Below are positions 17,259-25,955 of a stretch of DNA of 64,000 bases, piece after piece (the stretch's first letter is position 1; every line of letters starts with the position of its first letter). Below the pieces are notes generated by a model. The model did no database searches, was not told the origin of the DNA, and saw nothing but the letters and a program-made list of their open reading frames with translations. Location of the stretch: NCBI GenBank assembly GCA_965197565.1, contig CBDANK010000002.1, positions 682,001 to 746,000 of the forward strand, read 5' to 3'. Source of the DNA: G963667675 sp965197565. GTDB taxonomy: Bacteria; Chloroflexota; Dehalococcoidia; Lucifugimonadales; UBA3495. The translations under genes were made by a program, and so were the position numbers.

Positions 17259-18281
17259 TTGGGCATTTCTCAGCCTAACGTGAGCTTGGAAGGTTGGACC
17301 GGATTGAATATCCTGGTTACTGGATGTGCGGGCTTCATCGGCTCCAAGGTAGCCTCGCTGCTGCTGGATATGGGCCATACGGTCTGGGGGGTCGATAATC
17401 TTACCCAACCACATCATAGCTGCCTGCAAAGATGGCGGCTGAACACTCTCCGGCAACGTCCTGGTTTCACTTTCCATCGACTCGACATCTCCGACCCTGA
17501 GCCGTTGAAGCCCATATTCCAGGGCGGCAGCCAGAGAGGCCAAGTGTCGCGGGTTATCAATCTTGGCGCTTTGGCCGGAGTCAGGGGCAGCGTCGCCAAT
17601 CCCCGGGCCTACTATGAAACCAACGTTCTGGGCACCCTCAATCTGTTGGAGTTGTGCCGGGAGTTTGGGGTCGGCAAGTTTGTTCTCGCCTCAACATCCA
17701 GCGTCTACGGGGGCGGGGTCACAGGCCCAATCGCAGAGGACGCCCCCTCGAGCCAGCCGCTGTCGCCCTACGCGGCCTCCAAGAAGGCTGCCGAGACCCT
17801 GCTTCATTCTTACCACCATCTTTACGGCATCGACGCCATGGTGTTGCGCTATTTCACCGTCTATGGTCCGGCCGGCCGCCCCGACATGAGCATCTTCAAG
17901 TTCATCCGCAGCGTAACCGAGGATGAGCCGATTACGATTTACGGGGACGGGACGCAACAAAGAGATTTTACCTACGTGAACGACGTTGCCCGAGGAACCG
18001 CGGCGGCCCTGGCTTTATCCGGTTATGAGGCGATCAATCTTGGCAACGGCAGACCGGTGGCGCTCAATGACATCATCCGCATGATTGAAGATGCCGTCGG
18101 CCAATCGGCGCAAATCCAATACCAGGAGCGGCACCCGGCCGACCCGATGATGACTTGGGCCAACATCAGCCGCGCTCGAAATCTCTTGGGATGGGTCCCT
18201 GTCGTGGGCATCGAGGAAGGGATTCGCCGTACCGTTGAGTGGTACATGGTCCACCGTCATTGGGCCAAAACGTTAAGCTAA
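17259..18281 (+). CDS. NAD-dependent epimerase (UDP-glucuronate/UDP-glucose 4-epimerase-like)
   Basis: An extended SDR of about 340 residues that inverts C4 of a UDP-sugar for cell-surface glycan synthesis. NAD motif: ILVTGCAGFIGSKV. Active site: STSSVYG and YAASKKA (Tyr/Lys). Other signatures are NLGALAGVRGSVANPRAYYETNVLGTLNLLE, YFTVYGPAGRPDM and QQRDFTYVNDVA. The phrase with GVR and the lack of a long hexose cap fit UDP-glucuronate 4-epimerases best. The start is uncertain: TTG 17259, GTG 17280, or a TTG just before NILVTG. The last 9 bases overlap the convergent membrane protein gene at 18273. It may work with the UDP-sugar dehydrogenase at 25.9 kb. Confidence 0.85.
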   Translation: MGISQPNVSLEGWTGLNILVTGCAGFIGSKVASLLLDMGHTVWGVDNLTQPHHSCLQRWRLNTLRQRPGFTFHRLDISDPEPLKPIFQGGSQRGQVSRVINLGALAGVRGSVANPRAYYETNVLGTLNLLELCREFGVGKFVLASTSSVYGGGVTGPIAEDAPSSQPLSPYAASKKAAETLLHSYHHLYGIDAMVLRYFTVYGPAGRPDMSIFKFIRSVTEDEPITIYGDGTQQRDFTYVNDVARGTAAALALSGYEAINLGNGRPVALNDIIRMIEDAVGQSAQIQYQERHPADPMMTWANISRARNLLGWVPVVGIEEGIRRTVEWYMVHRHWAKTLS

Positions 18282-19775
18282 GCCTTTTATTGCGTCTAAT
18301 TCTTCCTCTTTGCGCTCACTGGCTCGGGGTCTTTTAATTATCTCAAGGCCCTGCCCATTGGCGGCCCCAGGTTGACTGCCGGCCCTAGCCGGGGAGCTTT
18401 TGGCCCAACTCCACGCCGTTATGGCGACTGTAATCCCGGCTGCCGCCAACCAAAGAATCGTTAACATCCACGTTTCCCAAGTCCAGGAAGTGTATTGGGG
18501 AAAAGCGTGGGCCACAAAGTGGAATGGGGGGAACCCCATGTCGAAGGGGTCTACCGCAATCGTCACCTCACGCGAATGACCGGCCTGGGCCAGCCCTGCG
18601 GTGATAGCCGCGCTGTAGAGCCCCAAAACCAACATCGCCGCCCGCACCGGCAGCCTCGCCTGCCCCGCCACCAAGGTCAGGGGGATAATCAACAGCGGCA
18701 ACACCACTAACAGCGTCCTCCCTGGAAACCACCACCCCATCATAGTTATCATCAGGAAGGTGGCAATGAGCAACTGGATGCCGATTAGCCCCAAGACCAG
18801 CCGGTGCAGCCTATCCCCCAAAACCAACGCGACCAGTCCGGGCACAGCCACCAAAAGAATCGGGGCCCAGTGCCCTATCCCGAATCGGCGGTCCACGAAC
18901 AGACCCCAAAGCCGGTGGGCCCGGTCGCCGAACTCCCAGTGCGCGTCGGCCAACTGCACGGAAGAAATCCCAGCGTAGACTAAGTTTACGTTATACGGCG
19001 TAAGACTGTCGAAGGTCGCCAGATGGAACCAAACGAAGAAGGCCGCGGAACCTCCGCCCAAGCCCAGCAAGACCACCCTGCCCGGAGGGTCGGCCCGGTA
19101 GAGGAAGTAACCGGCAATCAACAAAGCGAGGGGCGCGTACTTTACGCCGAGCCAGCAGACCGCCGACAATCCGATTGCCAAGAACAGCCCATGCAACGGC
19201 GACGGCCGCTTCCTTCCGGTTGCCGCCAGCAAGCAGACCAAAATCGCCAAGGCCGCGGGAAATTCAGGGTAAATCTCGGTAGAGTAGATGAAGACAGTGG
19301 CGGACAGACCAACCGCCAGCGTCATGGCCCAACTGATGACTCGCCTGCCGGTGAGGCGGTCTGCCAGCAAGTACGCGAGGACCATTGCCGCGGCGGCGGT
19401 CAGCAGCAACTGTGCCTGCGTGCCGACGAGCCCGCCCAGGGCGAATCCGGGTATCAAAAACACGGAGAGCCCCGGGTTGTGGGGACTTAGCAGCCTGCCG
19501 TCCTCAGCAGGGACCGACTGTTTCCACAACCCGTCCGGGTGATCGAAGAAGCTCTCGTAGGACTTCTCCTCGTATTGGTTGGTCAGGTCCAGGTCCCGGT
19601 CCTGGATGAGGCTCCGGGTGGTCAGGAGATAAAAGGGTTCGTCGCCCGTTATCGACGCGCCTCGGCTGGCCCGAATGTCTATGGAGAAGAAGTAGGCCGC
19701 CGACAACAAGAGAAAAAGGGCTGCCGCACTGAGCAGCAGCCCTCTGTCACGGACAAGGCGGGATGCGCCGGTCAC
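18273..19775 (-). CDS. Multi-pass membrane protein, GT-C glycosyltransferase-like
   Basis: A 500-residue protein with about ten to twelve hydrophobic segments. Early in the first outside loop it has SITGDEPFYLLTTRSLIQDRDLDLTNQYEEKSY, an Asp/Glu pair placed as in GT-C (PMT/ArnT-like) transferases that use lipid-linked sugars. Later it has KYAPLALLIAGYFLYRADPP and FLMITMMGWWFPGRTLLVVLPLLIIPL. The C-terminal ~50 residues are charged and cytoplasmic. It overlaps the upstream iron-type binding protein gene by 4 bp (ATGA), so the two are co-translated, which is an unexpected pairing. Function in glycan or glycolipid assembly is inferred from topology and the DEPFY loop. Confidence 0.72.
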   Translation of the reverse strand: MTGASRLVRDRGLLLSAAALFLLLSAAYFFSIDIRASRGASITGDEPFYLLTTRSLIQDRDLDLTNQYEEKSYESFFDHPDGLWKQSVPAEDGRLLSPHNPGLSVFLIPGFALGGLVGTQAQLLLTAAAAMVLAYLLADRLTGRRVISWAMTLAVGLSATVFIYSTEIYPEFPAALAILVCLLAATGRKRPSPLHGLFLAIGLSAVCWLGVKYAPLALLIAGYFLYRADPPGRVVLLGLGGGSAAFFVWFHLATFDSLTPYNVNLVYAGISSVQLADAHWEFGDRAHRLWGLFVDRRFGIGHWAPILLVAVPGLVALVLGDRLHRLVLGLIGIQLLIATFLMITMMGWWFPGRTLLVVLPLLIIPLTLVAGQARLPVRAAMLVLGLYSAAITAGLAQAGHSREVTIAVDPFDMGFPPFHFVAHAFPQYTSWTWETWMLTILWLAAAGITVAITAWSWAKSSPARAGSQPGAANGQGLEIIKRPRASERKEEELDAIKGLA

Positions 19776-20800
19776 GGTATGATGCCAACCTCGCGCAGCA
19801 GCGAAAGCGTGCCCTGCAAATTGGTTAGAGCCCCCAAATCAATGTCCGGGCTTTCCAACGAAGAGAGGGACGGCAAGTCTCCTTCCGGTTCCACGCCGGC
19901 GATCAAAGGGTATTCCTTGGTAGTCTCGGAAAAGTAGGTCTGGGCCGCGTCGGAAAGCAAGTACTCCAGGAACTGTTCGGCGGCCTCGCGGTCCTCGGTA
20001 TCCTTGATGATTCCGGCACCGGCCACCAGCACCAGAGCTCCGGGGTCGCCGCCGCCCAAGAAATGGTTCCGGGCCCCAAACTCTTCTCCTTCCTCCTCCA
20101 GGAACCGCTGCAAATAATAGTGATTTACGAACCCCACGTCTACTTCGCCACGAGCCACTGCGGCCACTGTGGTTATGTTGTTGGGGTAAGACTTGGGTTG
20201 ATTGGCGTTAATGCCTTCGAGCCAGGCCCTTGCTGCTTCTTCACCCCACTTCACCCGGAATGCTGTAACAAAGGCCTGGAAGGACGCGTTGCGTGGGGCC
20301 CAGCCGACCCGGCCCCGCCATTCCGGGCTGGTGAAGCCCCGAATCGATTCGGGCAGGTCCGTCTCCGGGTCGATAGCCGAAGTGTTGTAGACCACGGTGC
20401 GGGCCCGGCCGGAGGTGCCTACCCACTGGCCGGACGGAGACCTGAAAGCCGGGGACACCTTTGAGAGGATCTCCTCGGGGAGTTCCGAAAGGAGCCCGGC
20501 GTGGGAAAGACTGCCCAAAGAGCCGGGGTCTTGCAGAAACACCACGTCCGCCGGCGTGTTTTCCCCCTCTTCGAGGATGATAGACGCTATGGCAGTGCTG
20601 CCGGCGTACTTGATGCTAACGTCGATTCCGCTCTCTTCAACGAATGACTCCAACAGCGGATGCACCAGGCTTTGGGAACGCCCGGAGTAGATGGTCAGGC
20701 TATCGTCGCCGCCCCCGCCACAGGCCAAAGGAGCGGTCAACACCACCGTCAGCAAGGCTGCGGCCAAGAGCAGAGACTGCCGGAAATGTAACCTTGTCAT
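19772..20800 (-). CDS. Iron(III)-type ABC substrate-binding lipoprotein
   Basis: A 342-residue periplasmic-binding protein of the FbpA/FutA class. The signal ends in a lipobox (VVLTAPLACGGG, Cys near 27). The mature part begins LTIYSGRSQSLVHPLLESF and continues with ISIKY-like beta strand, ADVVFLQDPGSLGSL, GRARTVVYNT and PEWRGRVGWAPRNASFQAF. GFVNHYYLQRF carries the tandem tyrosines that bind iron in this family. AGTGATT-type spacing places AGGTGA upstream of the ATG. No permease or ATPase gene is nearby. It is the middle gene of a minus-strand group after the cupredoxin lipoprotein and overlaps the GT-C-like gene by 4 bp. Confidence 0.87.
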   Translation of the reverse strand: MTRLHFRQSLLLAAALLTVVLTAPLACGGGGDDSLTIYSGRSQSLVHPLLESFVEESGIDVSIKYAGSTAIASIILEEGENTPADVVFLQDPGSLGSLSHAGLLSELPEEILSKVSPAFRSPSGQWVGTSGRARTVVYNTSAIDPETDLPESIRGFTSPEWRGRVGWAPRNASFQAFVTAFRVKWGEEAARAWLEGINANQPKSYPNNITTVAAVARGEVDVGFVNHYYLQRFLEEEGEEFGARNHFLGGGDPGALVLVAGAGIIKDTEDREAAEQFLEYLLSDAAQTYFSETTKEYPLIAGVEPEGDLPSLSSLESPDIDLGALTNLQGTLSLLREVGIIP

Positions 20801-20831
20801 GCCCGTTCACCTAATCTTCTGCTGGAATTGG

Positions 20832-22505
20832 TCACTCGAAGCTGGTTACGAGGTCATCCTGCGTCAGGAAGAGCGCCGAGGCCGTTCCGTTGAGCGCGTC
20901 AAGGGCTGAGTCGCGTTGCGCTGCCGTCAGCTCGGCCGGCGGCGACTCAAAGTATGCGACTATCGCCTCGTCCGCCGTGGCGTTCGCCTTGGCAACGTCA
21001 GGCTGGATCGACATATAGAACGAGAGGCCCTCAACCAAAGCAACACCGGCATCGTCATAGTTGCCGGCCTCTGCACGCTGCAGCGCTTGGCCCATGTAGC
21101 GCACCGAAGCAAGGTAAAAGATGGTGTTGAACCGAGAGTAAACGTCGCGCGCTGCAGCGTCGTATGCGGCTTGGTCTTGGTCATCCGCCGCCTGCTGCGC
21201 CCGCACCATCGCCTCGCGCAGTGGGATGTCGATTGTGCCCTCGCGTCCGAAGTTGGCTTCTCGGCTGCGTGCGGTTGCGGCCAGCGAGTTGGGGTACTCC
21301 CCGTTCACTTCCTCACCAACGTAAACCGCCCATGCCTCATCCACGAGGCGCGAACTGAGCCTGTCACCGCCGAGAATCATATACCGCTTCGCCCAGTGGT
21401 AGATGATCCTCTGAATGCCTTTCAGAATTGCCTGACGTTGCTGTGCCGGAGTGTACTCCTCGGCTGAGCCCCGCTTCCGGATCGCGTTGCTCACGGGTGT
21501 ATCTAGGAACGTGTCGGAGTCATAGTAGGCTGCCGAGTCCGGGAACTCGACGCTGCGACCAGGGTCGCGCGCAAACCCGCGCAGCGTCCGGCTCGTGGCG
21601 TCAATGCGGGTGTGCATACCCGCCTCGTACAGCAACATGATCTCGGGCGCCGGCAATGGCTGGCCTTGCTTCACCACGTTAGTCAGCGCGACGATCTCTT
21701 GATAGTCCGTGGAAATCTTCTGGTAAATCTCTCGGTTCGTGGTCGGCGTATAGATGCCGTCCGACTTGGTGGGGCCGCTCGTCTCTGCTGTAAGGCCAGC
21801 CGGGATAAACAAGCCGCCCGCGGCGACTGAGCCGCCATCGCCCTGTGACGAGGCTCCGGTGACCGTGAAGGAGACGCGCATCCCAAGTTCGTAGTGGCTC
21901 TCCAGTTCTCCTTCCTCTATCTCGGCGATATTACAGATGAGCAAATAGTCGCCGGGTTGTAGATTGAAAACCCCCGATGCCTCCGTGCCGGGTAAGAAAG
22001 GCTCGATCTCCCCAATCATATTGACTTGGTCTTCCGGCACCATCCCCTCCACCACGGGAAGCTCGCCGGGAGCCGTATCGGTCTTGATGATCACCAACTC
22101 GTGGGGGTCGTCGGGACCTGCGTTGTTCACTAAGAAGTAGACCGGGCCTGCTTCCACCTGGGCCTGTTCCGGCAAGATCGCCCACTCCTTGAGGGTCACG
22201 GCGACCTGCCTCGCCGCCGACGGCCGCGGCTGTACTACACCGGCCTCCGCCACACCCGTGACCGTCGCCACTCCGGTGGCGCCGCTCACGGAAACCACGC
22301 CAGTCCCGCTGACCGAGCCAGTCCCCGTGGCGCTTACCGAGACGCTTACAGACCCGGTCTCACTTTCGATGACCTGGATTCCGGGCCGGTCTTCGCCGTC
22401 GCCGCCGTTGCAGGCCGCGACCAGCAGGAGCAGGAGGACCGCCACCCCGGTGATCCATAAATAGACCTTGTTGCCCACCAGCTTTTTATCGTTACACATC
22501 GCCAT
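20832..22505 (-). CDS. Lipoprotein with cupredoxin-like and helical C-terminal domains
   Basis: About 557 residues from ATG 22505, preferred over 22559 because TAGGAGAG lies directly upstream; ATG 22499 is also possible. A signal with lipobox (LLLLVAACNGG) anchors it outside. Next comes a Ser/Val/Thr/Gly low-complexity spacer. A cupredoxin-like domain follows: VAVTLKEWAILPEQAQVEAGPVYFLVNNAGPDDPHELVI, with GDYLLICNI near its end. The last ~300 residues are helical, with RIIYHWAKRYM and DEAWAVYVGEE, and resemble an algal-type iron-assimilation domain, though I am unsure. The layout recalls EfeO (cupredoxin plus imelysin), but the HxxE motif of imelysin is not seen. The next gene is an iron-type binding protein, so a metal-capture role is inferred. 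Confidence 0.72.
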   Translation of the reverse strand: MAMCNDKKLVGNKVYLWITGVAVLLLLLVAACNGGDGEDRPGIQVIESETGSVSVSVSATGTGSVSGTGVVSVSGATGVATVTGVAEAGVVQPRPSAARQVAVTLKEWAILPEQAQVEAGPVYFLVNNAGPDDPHELVIIKTDTAPGELPVVEGMVPEDQVNMIGEIEPFLPGTEASGVFNLQPGDYLLICNIAEIEEGELESHYELGMRVSFTVTGASSQGDGGSVAAGGLFIPAGLTAETSGPTKSDGIYTPTTNREIYQKISTDYQEIVALTNVVKQGQPLPAPEIMLLYEAGMHTRIDATSRTLRGFARDPGRSVEFPDSAAYYDSDTFLDTPVSNAIRKRGSAEEYTPAQQRQAILKGIQRIIYHWAKRYMILGGDRLSSRLVDEAWAVYVGEEVNGEYPNSLAATARSREANFGREGTIDIPLREAMVRAQQAADDQDQAAYDAAARDVYSRFNTIFYLASVRYMGQALQRAEAGNYDDAGVALVEGLSFYMSIQPDVAKANATADEAIVAYFESPPAELTAAQRDSALDALNGTASALFLTQDDLVTSFE

Positions 22506-22575
22506 ATCTCTCCTATATATGTTAGCTCTATTTGCCCTGCCCCGCGAAATCCAGTGCATTCGGCTGCTTACCGGG

Positions 22576-25500
22576 TCACGCGTTCAACAGTTGCCTTACC
22601 ATCGCCGCCGGCACTCGCCACAAATACTTCACGCTGATAAACGATTCCCCCTTGGTCCGGTAGCTGTACGAGATCGGAACTTCGCGCATACGCATTCCTT
22701 TCTTGAGAAGGTCCAAGGTCAACACTTGGGCGTAGTTGTAGTCGTGAATGATCTCGGCGCACTCCAGGGCGCGGCGAGAAAAGGCCCGGAATCCCGTCTG
22801 CCCGTCGCTGATCCGGCGCCCGGCCGCGATGCATAACAGCACGGTGAAGACGAAGTTGGCAATGCGGCGGTGGAAGGGTTGACCTTGGCGCGCGCCCAGG
22901 TAACGCGAACCCAGAACATAGTCCGCTTCTCCGGCGTCGATAGGATTCAGCAGGTCCGGAATCTGGGAGGGCGGGTACTCGCCGTCGGCGTCGATGTACA
23001 CCGCGGCCCGGGCGTCCATATCCCTTGCCGCCGCCAAGCCCGTTCTGAGAGCGGCTCCCAGCCCCCGGTTGCCGGAATGACTGACCACCAGGTCCGCGCC
23101 ATGCCGCCGGGCCGCCTCCGCCGTCTCATCTGTCGATCCGTCGTCGACGACGATGATGCGCATACCGGCCACTTGCCCGGAGGGCATCCGCGCCAAGGTG
23201 CCGGGGAGGTTCTCGGCTTCGTTATGGGCCGGGACGATTACGGCCAACGGCTTGGATTCTTCGATGTCTTCGGCAACACCCAACACTTGCCCCACCGACT
23301 GCGCCGGCGGCCTAGCCCCCAGGAAGTAGGCTATGGTGGGCGCTATGTCCATGACGGAACGGGGTCCGTCGAACACCCCGGTCTTTTCCACGCCCGCGCC
23401 CCACATAATGCAAGGAACATAGGTTTCGCTGGGGCTCATGTGCCCATGCCCGCCGATGCCGATACCCTGGCCGTGGTCCGACGTAACCAGCACCGTAGCG
23501 TCGTCGAGGTAGCCGCGTTGCCGGCACCAACCGAGAAACTGCTCGATGATCCGGTCCGCCGCCTCGATTTTTGAAAGGTACTCGGCGTTATAGCTGCCTC
23601 GGGCGTGCCCGGTCTGGTCAACGCTCAACAACTGGACAACCAACAGGTCCGGCTCGTCGCGCTCCATAACCGCGCGGGCCCTGGCAATCAAGGCGTTGTC
23701 AATGTCGTCGTTGTGGGTGACTGCCGTCACCGTCTCCACGTTTTCGCCAAAGGCGTCCACCAGATGGGCGATACCCACCAGCTTGCCCGTCATGCCCGAG
23801 TCCCGGAGGGAGTCGAAAATGGACTCGCACTTCACCCCCAAATTGGGGACGAAATTGCTGCGCATACCGTGCATTTTGGGCGGCGCGCCAGTGAACATGG
23901 AGCTGAAGCCGGTCACGGTCCGGGCGGGGTAAACGGTCGCTGTGTTTCGGTAATCGGCCCCTTCCCGGCGCAGGCGGTCTAGGCAGGGGGTGTTCGCTTC
24001 CAGCAGCCGGTCCGCCCGGCAGCCGTCGATGACGATAGCAATGAACCGCCTGCACCGGCGATAGCCGCCATCGGCGACGAGGCGCGTGGGGGCCAGGGAC
24101 GGAGCGGGCGGCCAAGTGAAGAACCATTGGTGGACCAGCACGGCGGCGACGCCCAACCCCGCGACAAACCCCTCCACGGCAATCACGGTGTCCAGACTGG
24201 GGCGTTGCACCATTACTTGAAAGGCCAAGACCAGCAGCAGGGCCTTCGGCATCTGTTCCAGGAAGTTGCCGCTGGTGGGGTCCGGGTTTTCCAGCACCAG
24301 CCGCCAAAATCTGGTGAAATTGGTCCAAGGAGTCCCGATACGCAGGTGGTAGTAGACCGTGCCCCACAGGAAAATGGTGAAAGTCAAATAAATCCCCACG
24401 ACCCAAGCCACCGCCGCCAGGTCTATGAAACGAAAAGCGGCTAGGAACAGCCCCAAGAAGAGCCACAATACGGTCCGCAACTTGAGAGGGAAATCGAACC
24501 GGTAGAACAGCAGGAAGAGCGGGGCCAGGGCGGCCAGGGCTATTCCCGCTTTGGGCCAGTAACCGGCGTCGGTCAAGTGAGGCAGGCTTAACAGCATCAG
24601 AATGCCAATAACGAACACCGGAGTGAAGGGTTTGCCTTCATTGAATACGTTCCAGAGACGGGCCGCCGCTACTTCAAAGCGCGAGGCTCCCTTAACGCCG
24701 TCCGCCGATCCGCGAAAGCCTCTCAGCGGGTTCAATTCCGGCAGTTTTCCGATGGCGGTGGATGTGAAGGCTAGGGCCACCGTGTAGGAGTAAGCAAATT
24801 TCAGGCCGTGGGTTGCCACTGCCAAAGCCAGACCTTCCTGCCACGGCACTCCGTGGGCGTACAGAGCCCCGGTCATTACGGCCTCATACACGCCGATTCC
24901 TCCGGGAGTCATGTGGAACACCTGGAACAGGATGGTGAAAGCGGTGACCGCCACGGCAGCGGCAATCGAAATATCGATCCCAAGGGCCTTTGCCGCAACG
25001 ATTATTACCGCGGCCTCCAGTACCCAACTGGGAAGCGTCCACAGGGCGGCGTGGGCAACCCGCTTGCCTGACACCTGTCTAAGCTGGGCCTGCAACACGT
25101 CGAACCGGGACTGCAGGAACCCCGGCAACCAACTACTGTGGATGCGGTTCCGGCGTATGAAGGCCAGAAATGTCCCAACTCCAAGGACCACCGCCGCCGG
25201 CAATGCCAGTCCTTGCAACCACAGACTCTCTCCGGTGGAAAGGGAAACCACGGGGCCGATGATTGCGGCGATGGCTATCAGTACCGCAAAGTCCAGGATT
25301 CGTGCGACGGCCGTTGTGGTTGCCGCTTCCGCCAGCGGGACCCCGAATCTTCCCGCCAGCAGGGGCCGGACAAACTCGCCCAGCTTAAACGGCGCAAGAT
25401 GGTTCACCAACAGTCCGGCCTGCATAGCAACGAACAATTGGAACATGCTGGTGCGATGCACGATCAACGCCTGCCAGGCCATCGTCCTCAACCAGAATGC

Positions 25501-25728
25501 GCCCATGTAGGCGAACACCATCAGGGCCAACAGCCAGGGTTGCCCGCCAAATTCCCACAACGCGGCTTTCAACTGGGCCCAATCAGCCAGAAAGGCTACA
25601 AGAAGAGCGGCCGCCGCAAGAAAGGTCAGTGACAGAATGCCGCGGTAAACCGAGACGGTGGGACGGTTGATCGCAGGAAACTCTGGGGCAACCAATTTTT
25701 GATATGGCGACACTGTATTATTATTCAC
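22576..25728 (-). CDS. Flippase-like / phosphodiesterase / GT2 three-part fusion
   Basis: A 1050-residue membrane protein. Residues 30-330 are a UPF0104/LPG-synthase-TM (AglD-like flippase) domain, with NHLAPFKLGEFVRP and HMTPGGIGVYEAVMTGAL. Residues 365-540 are a second hydrophobic block. Residues 560-815 are an alkaline-phosphatase-superfamily phosphodiesterase with IVIDGCRADRL (Asp568), PARTVTGFSSMFTG (Thr604 nucleophile), VDQTGHARG, TSDHGQG and GGHGHMS, which are the two metal sites. Residues 826-1050 are a GT2 polyprenyl-phosphate sugar transferase with VIVPAHNEAENL, VVDDGSTDETA, DADGEYPP and LGSRYLG. Each piece is normally a separate protein. Start is GTG 25728 with no clear Shine-Dalgarno. 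It probably builds and moves a lipid-linked sugar and trims a phosphodiester head group. Confidence 0.9.
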   Translation of the reverse strand: MNNNTVSPYQKLVAPEFPAINRPTVSVYRGILSLTFLAAAALLVAFLADWAQLKAALWEFGGQPWLLALMVFAYMGAFWLRTMAWQALIVHRTSMFQLFVAMQAGLLVNHLAPFKLGEFVRPLLAGRFGVPLAEAATTTAVARILDFAVLIAIAAIIGPVVSLSTGESLWLQGLALPAAVVLGVGTFLAFIRRNRIHSSWLPGFLQSRFDVLQAQLRQVSGKRVAHAALWTLPSWVLEAAVIIVAAKALGIDISIAAAVAVTAFTILFQVFHMTPGGIGVYEAVMTGALYAHGVPWQEGLALAVATHGLKFAYSYTVALAFTSTAIGKLPELNPLRGFRGSADGVKGASRFEVAAARLWNVFNEGKPFTPVFVIGILMLLSLPHLTDAGYWPKAGIALAALAPLFLLFYRFDFPLKLRTVLWLFLGLFLAAFRFIDLAAVAWVVGIYLTFTIFLWGTVYYHLRIGTPWTNFTRFWRLVLENPDPTSGNFLEQMPKALLLVLAFQVMVQRPSLDTVIAVEGFVAGLGVAAVLVHQWFFTWPPAPSLAPTRLVADGGYRRCRRFIAIVIDGCRADRLLEANTPCLDRLRREGADYRNTATVYPARTVTGFSSMFTGAPPKMHGMRSNFVPNLGVKCESIFDSLRDSGMTGKLVGIAHLVDAFGENVETVTAVTHNDDIDNALIARARAVMERDEPDLLVVQLLSVDQTGHARGSYNAEYLSKIEAADRIIEQFLGWCRQRGYLDDATVLVTSDHGQGIGIGGHGHMSPSETYVPCIMWGAGVEKTGVFDGPRSVMDIAPTIAYFLGARPPAQSVGQVLGVAEDIEESKPLAVIVPAHNEAENLPGTLARMPSGQVAGMRIIVVDDGSTDETAEAARRHGADLVVSHSGNRGLGAALRTGLAAARDMDARAAVYIDADGEYPPSQIPDLLNPIDAGEADYVLGSRYLGARQGQPFHRRIANFVFTVLLCIAAGRRISDGQTGFRAFSRRALECAEIIHDYNYAQVLTLDLLKKGMRMREVPISYSYRTKGESFISVKYLWRVPAAMVRQLLNA

Positions 25729-25955
25729 GTGTGGTAAGGATATAGTAAGTTGTCTTGAAGTTGCTTTTAGAGTCGTATATATATACTATAAGAAACAGTG
25801 CAAACGTATAGCATGGATATAAGTACATGTCAAGAGGCAATACATCTCAACGTTAGGACTGTAATGTTCAGACACTACAAGCATTGCAATCAACCCAGCA
25901 TTGCGATTCAGGCGCTGTAAGATGCAACACCAAAACGACATGGAGGAGGCCGCAA
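25729..25955. promoter_or_regulatory. Divergent AT-rich intergenic region
   Basis: The gap between the divergent fusion gene and the UDP-sugar dehydrogenase is unusually AT-rich (CGTATATATATACTATAAG near 25774) for this window, so it should hold promoters for both genes. No single -35/-10 pair stands out enough to assign. Confidence 0.45.
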
